A DNA stretch of 64,000 bases from UMGS1840 sp964537245. GTDB lineage: Bacteria; Bacillota; Clostridia; UMGS1840. Each line of letters starts with the position of its first letter. Within the stretch, counting starts at the first letter, position 1. The position numbers and the translations under genes are program-made. The DNA lies in assembly GCA_964537245.1 (NCBI GenBank), contig CAZHZL010000002.1:1-64000 (forward strand). The letters are read 5' to 3'. Of this stretch, positions 44,503 to 52,537 are shown piece after piece. The notes under the pieces are model-generated. The model was not told where the DNA came from, ran no database searches, and saw nothing but the letters and a program-made list of their open reading frames with translations.

Positions 44503-45396
44503 TCACTGAACATAAAATGTAGTTTTTAATTTTAAAATATTGTCAGGACAAACCTCCATAAGCGCAAAAAATTCGTCCTTTATATTATATACTCTTATAA
44601 TATCACCTTCGTTATATACATTTTTTACGCTGCTTCTGGAAAAATCAAACGGTATTCCGTTTTTTATGAATTTTTCCTCATGTTCATTCATAACAAGCTT
44701 CGGATAATTGTAAAAAGCCTTGTCGACAGGTCGAAGAAGCGTATACGGGTCAGTGATATTTTCAATCTCCTCTATATCATAAACCTTATCATTTTCAAAA
44801 GAAAAATTTCCTGTTGAAACTCTTTTCAGAGATGTCATAACTGCACCGTAGCCGAGCTTTTTTCCGAAATCGTCAATAAGGCTGCGTATGTATGTCCCCT
44901 TCGAGCAATGAACATAAAACGACACCTTATCTTCAGATATATCAAGAATTTTCATTTCAGAAATATTTATTTTTACAGGCTTTCTTTCCACAGTTTCGCC
45001 TTTTCTTGCAAGCTCGTAAAGCTTTTTCCCGTTTATTTTTTTTGCGCTGTACATCGGCGGTATCTGCTCACTTTCACCCGTAAAAGACATAAGCGCTTCG
45101 GTTATTTCTTCCTTTGAAAAGGATTTTTCTTTAAGATAAGAAAGCTCTCCTGTATTATCAAGAGTATCAGATATAATACCAAGTTGTGCCTCTGCAACAT
45201 AGGCCTTATCGTCAGAACTTATATAATCAGCCGCTTTCGTGGCTTTTCCTATCAATATAACCATAAGCCCTGTTGCAAGAGGATCAAGCGTTCCTGTATG
45301 ACCAACCTTTTTAGTTTTGAAAATTTTTCTCATTTTCATAACTACATCATGTGAAGTAGGCCCCTGAGGCTTATTCACAAGTAAGTAACCATTCAT
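44503..45396 (-). CDS. truB: tRNA pseudouridine(55) synthase TruB
   Basis: TruB isomerises U55 in the T loop of tRNA. The 297 residues open NGYLLVNKPQGPTSHDVV, carry the catalytic aspartate in HTGTLDPLATGLM and end with a PUA-like segment. It overlaps nrnA by 26 bp and touches ribF, as in the classic nusA-infB-rbfA-truB-ribF order. Confidence 0.95.
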   Translation of the reverse strand: MNGYLLVNKPQGPTSHDVVMKMRKIFKTKKVGHTGTLDPLATGLMVILIGKATKAADYISSDDKAYVAEAQLGIISDTLDNTGELSYLKEKSFSKEEITEALMSFTGESEQIPPMYSAKKINGKKLYELARKGETVERKPVKINISEMKILDISEDKVSFYVHCSKGTYIRSLIDDFGKKLGYGAVMTSLKRVSTGNFSFENDKVYDIEEIENITDPYTLLRPVDKAFYNYPKLVMNEHEEKFIKNGIPFDFSRSSVKNVYNEGDIIRVYNIKDEFFALMEVCPDNILKLKTTFYVQ

Positions 45397-46315
45397 TTAT
45401 TTTTTTCCTTATTTCTTCATATTTTAAATCTGTGCTGAAGCCTGCCGCTCTGATATGACCGCCGCCGCCAAACAAAGACGCGATTTTAACTGCGCTTACG
45501 GGAGCGTCTGTTCTTATACTTCCTTTAATAAGACCTTTCTCCCTTTCTGTAAGGGTTATCCCGCATTTTAAGCCTTCAATATTTTTAAGCACATTTGAAA
45601 GACCGTCTGTATCTGTAACAGAAACATTATTCTTAGTATAATAATCATTATCTATATAGCAAACAGCAGCAATGTTTTCCAGTATAACCACATTGTCAAT
45701 AACATATGCATAAAGCTTGTTATAGCTGACGCTTTTTTTAAGCATTGACTTTGTAACTATATCTGTTCTGTCAAATTCATAGTCATAAAGCTTTGCAATT
45801 ATTTCAAGAGTTCTTTTTCGTGTGCTTTCAAATATAAAGCCACCTGTATCTGTCAAAATTGCAAGGTATATTGCAGCCGCAATTTTTTCATCAACATAAA
45901 CTCCTGTTTTTTCAAAAAGCTCGTATATTATCTCGCCTGCTGCGGGAGCATAGCCGTCTACAATATTAACATCCGCATCCTTTGGATTTGTAATATGGTG
46001 GTCAATCATACAGCTTTTTTTCGGAGCAGGAAATTTCACATCTGCTCTCGTTTTTTCTGCACAATCAACATATATAACAAGCTCATATACATGGTCTGTC
46101 TCTGCTTTCACTTCATAATATTCGCTAACACAGTCAAATTTACACGGAACTTCTTCCGAAACAAAAAGGTCAGCCTTTTTACCGATTTTTTCAAGATACA
46201 TTTTAAGCGCCGCACATGAGCCCAACGCGTCGCCGTCAGGCGACACATGAGGCACAATAAGTATATCCGACACGGTATCAAGAAGCTGTCGGAATTTTAA
46301 CATTTCTTTTTCCAT
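45371..46315 (-). CDS. nrnA: DHH-family nanoRNase/pAp phosphatase NrnA
   Basis: A manganese-dependent phosphoesterase that degrades short oligoribonucleotides and pAp. Motifs: VPHVSPDGDALGS, IYVDCAEKTR, MIDHHITN and the C-terminal DHHA1 motif GGGGHIRAAGFS. The ATG at 46315, 5 nt after GGTGG, is preferred to the GTG nine bases upstream. Position between rbfA and truB is typical of Firmicutes. Confidence 0.94.
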   Translation of the reverse strand: MEKEMLKFRQLLDTVSDILIVPHVSPDGDALGSCAALKMYLEKIGKKADLFVSEEVPCKFDCVSEYYEVKAETDHVYELVIYVDCAEKTRADVKFPAPKKSCMIDHHITNPKDADVNIVDGYAPAAGEIIYELFEKTGVYVDEKIAAAIYLAILTDTGGFIFESTRKRTLEIIAKLYDYEFDRTDIVTKSMLKKSVSYNKLYAYVIDNVVILENIAAVCYIDNDYYTKNNVSVTDTDGLSNVLKNIEGLKCGITLTEREKGLIKGSIRTDAPVSAVKIASLFGGGGHIRAAGFSTDLKYEEIRKKINEWLLTCE

Positions 46316-46328
46316 AGTAACCACCGCT

Positions 46329-46670
46329 TTACTTAAGATTATTCATGATGTTGAGTATTCTGTCGCCTTCTTCCAAAGAATTATCTATAACGAAGTTAAA
46401 CTGCGGAGTTATACGGAGAGAAAGTCTTAATGATATTTCTTTTCTGATATATCCCTTTGCACTTTCAAGTCCCTTAAGTACTTCCTTTTTTGCAGCTTCA
46501 TCGCCTAAAACACTCACATAAACCTTACAGAATTTCAAATCCTTTGTAACGGTAGTTTTAAGAACGCTTACCATCCCGTTTTTCACACGCGGATCTTTTA
46601 TTTCTCTTATAACAGCAGTCAGCTCTCTTTTCACTTCTTCGTTAATTCTTTCTTCACGAAATCCGCCCAT
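46329..46670 (-). CDS. rbfA: Ribosome-binding factor A
   Basis: RbfA aids late 30S maturation and 16S 5' end processing. The 113-residue KH-fold protein shows REERINEEVKRELTAVI, KFCKVYVSVLGDEAAKKE and LRITPQFNFVIDNSLEEGDR. It lies between infB and nrnA with gaps of 24 and about 13 bp. Confidence 0.95.
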   Translation of the reverse strand: MGGFREERINEEVKRELTAVIREIKDPRVKNGMVSVLKTTVTKDLKFCKVYVSVLGDEAAKKEVLKGLESAKGYIRKEISLRLSLRITPQFNFVIDNSLEEGDRILNIMNNLK

Positions 46671-46694
46671 AACCGTTCTCCTTTTTTATTATTC

Positions 46695-49064
46695 TTACTG
46701 TTTAACTTCTTCCATTATAAAGCTTTCGATAACATCGCCGTCTTTTACATCGTTAAATTTATCAAAGCCACATCCACATTCAAAGCCGCTTGCAACTTCC
46801 TTAGCGTCATCCTTGAAACGCTTCAATGAAGAAAGAACGCCTTCGTATACGATTACACCGTCACGCACGATTCTCACCTGTGAGTTACGGACAATCTTAC
46901 CGTCTAACACATAAACACCGGCAATTGTACCAACACCGCTTACCTTAAATGTGTTTCTTACTTCACCATGACCGAGAACAACCTCCTGGAACTTAGGAGC
47001 AAGCATACCCTTCATAGCAGCTTCCATTTCTTCGATTGCATGATAGATTACTCTGTAAAGTCTGATATCAACATCGTTTGATTTTGCAGACTCTGTTGTT
47101 TTTGCGTCAGGTCTTACATTGAAGCCTACAATAATAGCATTTGAAGCTGAAGCAAGCATAATATCTGTTTCAGTAACAGTACCAACGCCTGAGTGGATAA
47201 CCTTAACTCTTACTTCTTCATTTGAAAGCTTTTCAAGTGATTCTGTAACAGCCTCAACACTACCCTGAACATCGGCTTTTACTATGATATTAAGCTCTTT
47301 AACCTCACCCTCTGCAATCTGTGAGAACAGATTATCAAGAGTAATTGTTTTTCTCTTATTGAATATTTCTTCTTTTTCGTTAAATTTACGCTGTTCAACA
47401 ACCTGTCTTGCTTTCTTTTCGTCTGAAACAACCTTAAATTTATCTCCTGCTGTCGGAACTTCGCTTAAACCGAGAATTTCAACAGGAGTTGAAGGACCTG
47501 CTGTTTTAAGTGTTTTACCTTTATAGTCGGTCATAGCTCTTATCTTACCTTCACTTGTTCCTGCTACAACGATATCGCCTGACTGCAAAGTACCATTCTG
47601 AACAAGAACTGTTGCAACAGGACCTCTTGCTTTATCAAGCTTAGCTTCGATAACAATACCGCTTGCAGCTTTGTTTGGATTAGCCTTAAGGTCGCGGAGT
47701 TCAGCTAAAAGAAGTACATTTTCTAAAAGCGTATCAATATTCATTCTCTGCTTTGCAGATACAGGAACACAGATTACATCGCCGCCCCATTCTTCAGGCA
47801 CAAGACCATGCTCTGTAAGCTCCTGCTTGATTTTATCAGGATTTGCACTTTCCTTATCCATCTTATTAATAGCAACAACGATAGATACATCTGCCGCTTT
47901 TGCATGGTTGATAGCTTCTATTGTCTGCGGCATAATACCGTCATCGGCAGCAACAACAAGGATTGCAACATCAGTTGCCTGTGCACCTCTTGCACGCATA
48001 GCTGTAAACGCTTCGTGTCCCGGTGTATCCAGAAATGTGATATCCTGATCGCCTACTTTTACTTTGTAAGCACCTATATGCTGTGTGATACCGCCTGCTT
48101 CGGTAGAAGTAACATCTGAATTACGGATAGCGTCAAGAAGCGATGTTTTACCGTGGTCAACATGACCCATAACAACTACTACCGGCGGTCTTGTAACGAG
48201 GTCTTCTGCTCTGTCCTCTTCTTCGTGGAACAATTCCTCTTCCAAAGTTACGGTAATAATTTTTTCAACCTGTGCGCCAAATTCTTCAGCAACAAGATAT
48301 GCAGTATCGTAATCTATTGTCTGAGATACAGAAGCCATAACGCCGTAGCCCATAAGCTTTTTGATTACTTCAGCACCTGTTTTCTTAAGTCTTTCAGCAA
48401 GCTCGCCAACCGAAATCTCATCAGGAATTTTAACCTTAAGAATTTCAGGTTTAATAACCATTTTCTTTTTCTTATCCTTCTCCTGCTGCTTTGAAAGCTT
48501 CGGATTTGCACGGTCAAACTTCTGACTTTTCGGTCCTTTTTTAATTTTCTGCTTTTTATTTTCTGTGCCGTAGATATCAGTACCAACCATGATTTCTTCA
48601 ATCTTTGTATCATCAAGATGAGTTTCGTCGATTGTATTCTGACGGGTATCTACATAGCGTACCTTCTTACCGATTGGCTCGCTGATAACATCCTCAAGCT
48701 CTTTATCAAGCTTATCTGCTTTTTCTGCTTTTTCAGATTTAGCTTCCTTAACAGGTTTTTTATCAGCTTCCTTCTTTGAAGGCTCTTTTTCCTTTTTATT
48801 TTCCTTTGTATTAGCTTTTTCTTCTGCTTTCGGTTCTTCAAACTTAGCTTCTGATTTTTTTTCAACCGCATACATAGAAAAATCTTCTACTGCATTTTTA
48901 ATAAGTATAACATCAAGGATTTTATTATAATCATTTTCCTCAACTGAACTGCTTGAGCCTTTAAGCTCAATACCTACTTCCTTTGCATATTCAACAATAA
49001 CCTTTGCCTGTAAATCAAAGTCCTTTGCAATATCGCTTATCTTTCTTTTAAATACTTTTGCCAT
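46695..49064 (-). CDS. infB: Translation initiation factor IF-2
   Basis: IF-2 places initiator tRNA on the 30S subunit. The 789 residues comprise an N-terminal IF2_N domain (KRKISDIAKDFDLQAKVIVE), a Lys/Glu-rich linker (about 70-130), a second IF2_N-like domain, the GTPase domain with VMGHVDHGKTSLLDA, DTPGHEAFTAM and NKMD, and the two C-terminal beta-barrel domains. The low-complexity linker is normal for the family. Confidence 0.97.
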   Translation of the reverse strand: MAKVFKRKISDIAKDFDLQAKVIVEYAKEVGIELKGSSSSVEENDYNKILDVILIKNAVEDFSMYAVEKKSEAKFEEPKAEEKANTKENKKEKEPSKKEADKKPVKEAKSEKAEKADKLDKELEDVISEPIGKKVRYVDTRQNTIDETHLDDTKIEEIMVGTDIYGTENKKQKIKKGPKSQKFDRANPKLSKQQEKDKKKKMVIKPEILKVKIPDEISVGELAERLKKTGAEVIKKLMGYGVMASVSQTIDYDTAYLVAEEFGAQVEKIITVTLEEELFHEEEDRAEDLVTRPPVVVVMGHVDHGKTSLLDAIRNSDVTSTEAGGITQHIGAYKVKVGDQDITFLDTPGHEAFTAMRARGAQATDVAILVVAADDGIMPQTIEAINHAKAADVSIVVAINKMDKESANPDKIKQELTEHGLVPEEWGGDVICVPVSAKQRMNIDTLLENVLLLAELRDLKANPNKAASGIVIEAKLDKARGPVATVLVQNGTLQSGDIVVAGTSEGKIRAMTDYKGKTLKTAGPSTPVEILGLSEVPTAGDKFKVVSDEKKARQVVEQRKFNEKEEIFNKRKTITLDNLFSQIAEGEVKELNIIVKADVQGSVEAVTESLEKLSNEEVRVKVIHSGVGTVTETDIMLASASNAIIVGFNVRPDAKTTESAKSNDVDIRLYRVIYHAIEEMEAAMKGMLAPKFQEVVLGHGEVRNTFKVSGVGTIAGVYVLDGKIVRNSQVRIVRDGVIVYEGVLSSLKRFKDDAKEVASGFECGCGFDKFNDVKDGDVIESFIMEEVKQ

Positions 49065-49069
49065 ATAAT

Positions 49070-49387
49070 TTATTCACCTCTATAAATTCCTTTTTTAAAA
49101 TTGCTGTCGTTAACAGATAACACAGCTGTCGGCTTAGTGCCTATGATTTTCCCCAATTCCTCTTTGGTCATATCCGAAATCAAAACATCGACACCGCCGC
49201 CTGCAAACATAATTTCCTTTTTTGTTTTTTCCGATATATCTGAGGATGTAATTATAAGTTTTGATTTTTTCTTTTTTAAGTCCTTTATGCAGCCCTCCGC
49301 CCCATATGACAGAGCGCCTGCTCTTCTTGACAGCCCTATGAGACGCTGAGCCTTCACATCATCCTTAAGCATTATCTTTATTTCCAT
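49070..49387 (-). CDS. L7Ae/L30e-type ribosomal protein (YlxQ)
   Basis: A 105-residue K-turn-binding-fold protein (AQRLIGLSRRAGALSYGAEG; KLIITSSDISEKTKKEIM; IIGTKPTAVLSVND) always found between ylxR and infB. GAGGTGAG lies 7 nt before the ATG at 49387, giving a 23-bp overlap with ylxR. Confidence 0.9.
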   Translation of the reverse strand: MEIKIMLKDDVKAQRLIGLSRRAGALSYGAEGCIKDLKKKKSKLIITSSDISEKTKKEIMFAGGGVDVLISDMTKEELGKIIGTKPTAVLSVNDSNFKKGIYRGE

Positions 49388-49646
49388 TTATAAGCTCACC
49401 TCTCAGCTTCTCATGTTCTTTTTGAGATACATTTTTCCGAAACGCTCTTGAAAGAACACCTTTTTTTATAAGTATATCAAAACATTTTTCGCTGTTGCAT
49501 ATATATGCGCCTCTTCCGAAAAGCTTCTTTTTTTCATTTGTGACAACTTCATTTTCTCCCGTCATCACCAGTCTTATAAGCTCACTTTGAGGCTTTCTCT
49601 CATTACAGCATATGCATTTTCTTTTTGGTATGTGTTTTGTTTCCAA
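49365..49646 (-). CDS. YlxR family RNA-binding protein (RnpM)
   Basis: A 93-residue protein with the YlxR signature PKRKCICCNERKPQSELIR and RGAYICNSEKCFDILIKKG. In B. subtilis the family member binds RNase P RNA. The start is taken as TTG at 49646 (LETKHIPKR), 9 nt after AAAGGA; an upstream TTG has no ribosome-binding site. The four cysteines form two CxxC-like pairs. Confidence 0.9.
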   Translation of the reverse strand: METKHIPKRKCICCNERKPQSELIRLVMTGENEVVTNEKKKLFGRGAYICNSEKCFDILIKKGVLSRAFRKNVSQKEHEKLRGELINGNKDNA

Positions 49647-49680
49647 AATAAATAATCCTTTCAAAAGTGTTTTTCTCTTA

Positions 49681-50706
49681 TTATTCAGCAGGCTTTATAT
49701 CTATCTTGTAGCCTGTGAGCTTAGCTGCCAGTCTTGCATTCTGACCTTCTTTACCGATTGCAAGTGAAAGCTGATCCTTATCAACTGTCACATAGCAGAT
49801 TTTTTCATCGGGATTTACATTGCATGTAACAACCGTTGCAGGAGAAAGTGCTTCTCTTATAAATGTTGCAGTATCTTCACTGTAATTTATAATATCGATT
49901 TTTTCTCCTCTTAATTCTCTTAAGATATTTTCAACTCTGAGCCCTTTAGGACCTATACATGAGCCGACTGCTTCAACATTTTTATCGTTTGACAAAACTG
50001 CAATCTTTGTTCTTGCGCCCGCTTCTCTTGCAACTGATTTGATTTCGATTGTTCCGTCGGCTATTTCAGGAACTTCCTGTTCAAACAAGCATCTTACCAG
50101 ATTTGGATGCGATCTTGAAATAATAACCTGAGGTGCTTTGCCAATCATTTTAACCTGAACGACATATATTTTGATTTTTTCACCGTGGGCATATTCTTCG
50201 CCGGCAATCTGCTCATTCGGAGCCAAAACAGCCTCAGTTCTTCCGATTGATACCATAATATTGCCTTTTTCTATTCTTTCAACAATACCTGTAACAAGAG
50301 TACCTGTTTTTTCGGTAAACTCGGAAACCATATTCCCTCTTTCTACCTCTCTTATTTTCTGAACCACAATACCTCTTGCATTCTGTGCCGCTATTCTTCC
50401 GAAGGTTTTTGGTGTTACATCAACCAAAACTCCGTCGCCCAAAGCTGCTGTTTTTGAAATTTTCAGTGCATCCTTATAAAGTATTTCTGTTTCCGGGTCT
50501 GTAACCTCTTCGCAAACAGTCTTTCTTACATAAACCTTTGCGTCTCCCGTTTCGGAAGATACCTTTGCCACAACCTCTGTTACAGGGTTATAATCTTTTT
50601 TATAAGCTGTAACAAGAGCATTTTCCATGGCTTCAATAAGTATTTCTTTTTTTATACCTTTTTCTTTTTCCAAAAGGTCAAGTGCTGTCAAAAATTCTTT
50701 GTTCAT
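49681..50706 (-). CDS. nusA: Transcription termination/antitermination factor NusA
   Basis: NusA binds RNA polymerase and nascent RNA. The 341 residues hold the N-terminal domain (FLTALDLLEKEKGIKKEILI), S1 domain (TGIVERIEKGNIMVSIGR) and two KH domains (VGSCIGPKGLRVENILREL; LAIGKEGQNARLAAKLTGYK). There is no C-terminal acidic repeat, as usual for Gram-positives. GGAGG is 14 nt from this ATG, long for a ribosome-binding site; a GTG start at 50727 would overlap it. Confidence 0.95.
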   Translation of the reverse strand: MNKEFLTALDLLEKEKGIKKEILIEAMENALVTAYKKDYNPVTEVVAKVSSETGDAKVYVRKTVCEEVTDPETEILYKDALKISKTAALGDGVLVDVTPKTFGRIAAQNARGIVVQKIREVERGNMVSEFTEKTGTLVTGIVERIEKGNIMVSIGRTEAVLAPNEQIAGEEYAHGEKIKIYVVQVKMIGKAPQVIISRSHPNLVRCLFEQEVPEIADGTIEIKSVAREAGARTKIAVLSNDKNVEAVGSCIGPKGLRVENILRELRGEKIDIINYSEDTATFIREALSPATVVTCNVNPDEKICYVTVDKDQLSLAIGKEGQNARLAAKLTGYKIDIKPAE

Positions 50707-50752
50707 AATTTTTCTTTGTTCCTCCACATATATATTATAAATTTTAAACCAA

Positions 50753-51232
50753 TTAATTATTTTTCAAAAATTCATTTATATCAAAATGGATTTTTGCTGT
50801 ACTGATTTTGCTTCTTTCAAATACGGTCTCCTTTTCATTTATTATTATAACCGCATTTTTTTCAGAAGCTTCTTTGAGTATGCCTGTAAAGCTTTTTTCA
50901 CCGTCTACGGGTGCGTAAAGAGTGATATCCACTTCTTTTCCGAGTGCCATTTCAAAATGTCTTGTCGTTTTTAATTTTCTTTCAACTCCCGGAGAAGAAA
51001 CCTCAAGATTATATACTGATTTTATCAAATCCTCGCGGTCTAGCTCATCTGAAATAATTCTCGAAATCTTTTCGCAATCATCAATACCGATTCCTTCATC
51101 AGTATCAATATAAATACGCAGTATCTGATTTTTGCCTTCTTTAATCATTTCAACATCATAAAGAAACGCTCCGTTTTCACTGCATATTTTCTCGGAAAGC
51201 TCAGTTATTCTGCTCATTACATTCGACGCCAT
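50753..51232 (-). CDS. rimP: Ribosome maturation factor RimP
   Basis: RimP assists 30S assembly. The 159-residue protein has the two-domain family layout with FLYDVEMIKEGKNQILRIYI, ISDELD and VSSPGVERKLKTTRHF. It is the first gene of the long minus-strand run. AGGGGGA precedes the ATG. Only 16 nt separate it from a strong terminator-like hairpin, and a scaffold gap follows, so its promoter is not seen. Confidence 0.94.
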   Translation of the reverse strand: MASNVMSRITELSEKICSENGAFLYDVEMIKEGKNQILRIYIDTDEGIGIDDCEKISRIISDELDREDLIKSVYNLEVSSPGVERKLKTTRHFEMALGKEVDITLYAPVDGEKSFTGILKEASEKNAVIIINEKETVFERSKISTAKIHFDINEFLKNN

Positions 51233-51248
51233 AAATATCCCCCTTTAC

Positions 51249-51279
51249 AAAAAAAAAAGAGTGGGCAGCCCACTCTTTT
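51249..51279 (-). terminator. Terminator or attenuator directly upstream of rimP
   Basis: Stem AAAAGAGTGGG (51255-51265) and CCCACTCTTTT (51269-51279), loop CAG. On the minus strand the stem is followed by an unbroken T-run, an ideal intrinsic terminator. It ends about 17 nt before the rimP ATG with no room for a promoter in between. Confidence 0.8.
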
Positions 51280-51284
51280 AACTT

Positions 51285-51294
51285 NNNNNNNNNN
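51285..51294. other. Assembly gap (10 Ns)
   Basis: Ten consecutive N bases join two contigs. True distance and content between the rimP leader and the rplU promoter are unknown. Confidence 0.99.
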
Positions 51295-51358
51295 CAAGTG
51301 TTTTTTGAAATTTTTTTAAAAAAAGTGAAAAATATTCAAAAGAAAATATAAAAAACTC

Positions 51359-51387
51359 TTGACAAGACAACCATTTTATGCTAAAAT
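51359..51387 (+). promoter_or_regulatory. Promoter of rplU-prp-rpmA
   Basis: Consensus TTGACA (51359-51364), 17-bp spacer, TAAAAT (51382-51387). Confidence 0.8.
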
Positions 51388-51393
51388 GTTTTA

Positions 51394-51516
51394 CGCAACC
51401 GCACTGTAAAGGTCTATAAGCGGAATAAAATCCCACCTGTTTCAGGCGTGTCCTACAACACTCCATAGGGCATTAATAACAAGTGTGAGTGAAATAAAAA
51501 TGGGAGGTGCAGTATA
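51394..51516 (+). promoter_or_regulatory. L21 ribosomal protein leader
   Basis: A roughly 120-nt structured leader before rplU. Visible pairs are CCGC with GCGG (around 51409-51422 region), CCTG/CAGG and GTG/CAC. CACCT (in TCCCACCTG) can pair with AGGTG of the ribosome-binding site GGGAGGTG, which would hide the start. Position and style match the Firmicutes L21 leader class, where L21 is thought to control its own operon; I could not run a covariance search. Confidence 0.7.
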
Positions 51517-51828
51517 ATGTACGCAGTATTGAAAACCGGAGGAAAACAGTATAAGGTAGCAGAAGGCGATGTAATCTATGTTGAAAAATTAGGTTTAGAG
51601 CCTGAAGAAGCTTATACCTTCAATGAAATTCTCGCTATCGGAACAGATGACGGAATTAAAGTTGGTGCTCCTTATGTTGAAGGCGCAACAGTAACAGCTA
51701 AAGCTGTAAAAGAAGGCAGAAGCAAAAAGGTCATCGTTTACAAGTACAAGCCGAAAAAAGGTTATCACAAAAAGCAGGGTCACAGACAGGCTTATACAAA
51801 AGTTGTTATTGAAAAAATCAACGGTTAA
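51517..51828 (+). CDS. rplU: 50S ribosomal protein L21
   Basis: A 103-residue 50S protein starting MYAVLKTGGKQYKVAEGDV and ending with the family motif KKGYHKKQGHRQAYTKV. GGGAGGTG lies about 8 nt before the ATG and may be masked by the leader. The gene heads rplU-prp-rpmA; obgE, often next in line, is absent. Confidence 0.98.
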   Translation: MYAVLKTGGKQYKVAEGDVIYVEKLGLEPEEAYTFNEILAIGTDDGIKVGAPYVEGATVTAKAVKEGRSKKVIVYKYKPKKGYHKKQGHRQAYTKVVIEKING

Positions 51829-51836
51829 TTACAAAA

Positions 51837-52172
51837 ATGGTTAATATTGAAATCGAGAGAAACTACATCGGTAATATATACCGATTCAAGGTCGAAGGAC
51901 ATACAGACTCGACAGATGATGACAAGATGGATGCAATTTGTGCGATAGTATCAGTTGCCACTCAATCCGTTATCTTAGGAATTACCTCAGTTCTGGATGT
52001 AAGAATAGATTTTACAACCAGCGACGGATTTCTGGAATGTGAAATTCCCGAAATTGATGATTCCGAAACTCTTGGTAAGGTGAATGTTTTAACCGAAACA
52101 ATGCTTCTTACCTTAAAGCAGGCTGTTGACCAGTATCCGTCCTATATAAAGCTTTCTGAAATGGAGGAATAA
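51837..52172 (+). CDS. Ribosomal-processing cysteine protease Prp
   Basis: Prp removes the N-terminal extension of L27 in Firmicutes. The 111-residue protein has the catalytic His22 (VEGHTD) and Cys35 (DAICAIVSVATQ) in the right order. It lies between rplU and rpmA, and L27 next door carries the matching extension. Confidence 0.95.
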   Translation: MVNIEIERNYIGNIYRFKVEGHTDSTDDDKMDAICAIVSVATQSVILGITSVLDVRIDFTTSDGFLECEIPEIDDSETLGKVNVLTETMLLTLKQAVDQYPSYIKLSEMEE

Positions 52173-52175
52173 GCT

Positions 52176-52454
52176 ATGATGTTTAAGATTAATTTCCAGT
52201 TGTTCGCTCATAAAAAAGGTGTGGGTAGTACAAAAAACGGAAGAGACAGTGAGTCAAAAAGACTTGGTGTTAAAAGAGCAGACGGTCAGTCTGTTGTTGC
52301 AGGAAATATTCTTGTAAGACAGAGAGGAACAAAAATTTATCCGGGTACAAATGTTGGTAAAGGATCTGATGATACTTTGTTTGCACTTGTTGACGGTAAA
52401 GTTAAGTTCGAAACAAAAAGAAATAAAAAATCTGTTCACATTATTGCAGGTTAA
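52176..52454 (+). CDS. rpmA: 50S ribosomal protein L27 with cleavable N-terminal extension
   Basis: A 92-residue L27 beginning MMFKINFQLFAHKKGVGST. The extension ends in the Prp recognition motif; cleavage between Phe10 and Ala11 would leave AHKKG, the mature N-terminus that reaches the peptidyl-transferase centre. GGAGG lies 8 nt before the first ATG. A terminator follows. Confidence 0.98.
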   Translation: MMFKINFQLFAHKKGVGSTKNGRDSESKRLGVKRADGQSVVAGNILVRQRGTKIYPGTNVGKGSDDTLFALVDGKVKFETKRNKKSVHIIAG

Positions 52455-52468
52455 TAATATTTTTTAAG

Positions 52469-52505
52469 GAAAGTGCAAATATGTTTTTTTGCACTTTCTT
52501 TTTTT
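52469..52505 (+). terminator. Terminator of rplU-prp-rpmA
   Basis: Stem GAAAGTGCAAA (52469-52479) and TTTGCACTTTC (52488-52498) followed by TTTTTTT. Confidence 0.88.
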
Positions 52506-52537
52506 AATTAAAATATATAATGAAAGGGTTACATAAG

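Noticed and set aside
48700..48850. Lys/Glu-rich stretch of InfB as a foreign insert or repeat
   Set aside because: Charged low-complexity linkers are normal between the N-terminal and GTPase domains of IF-2.
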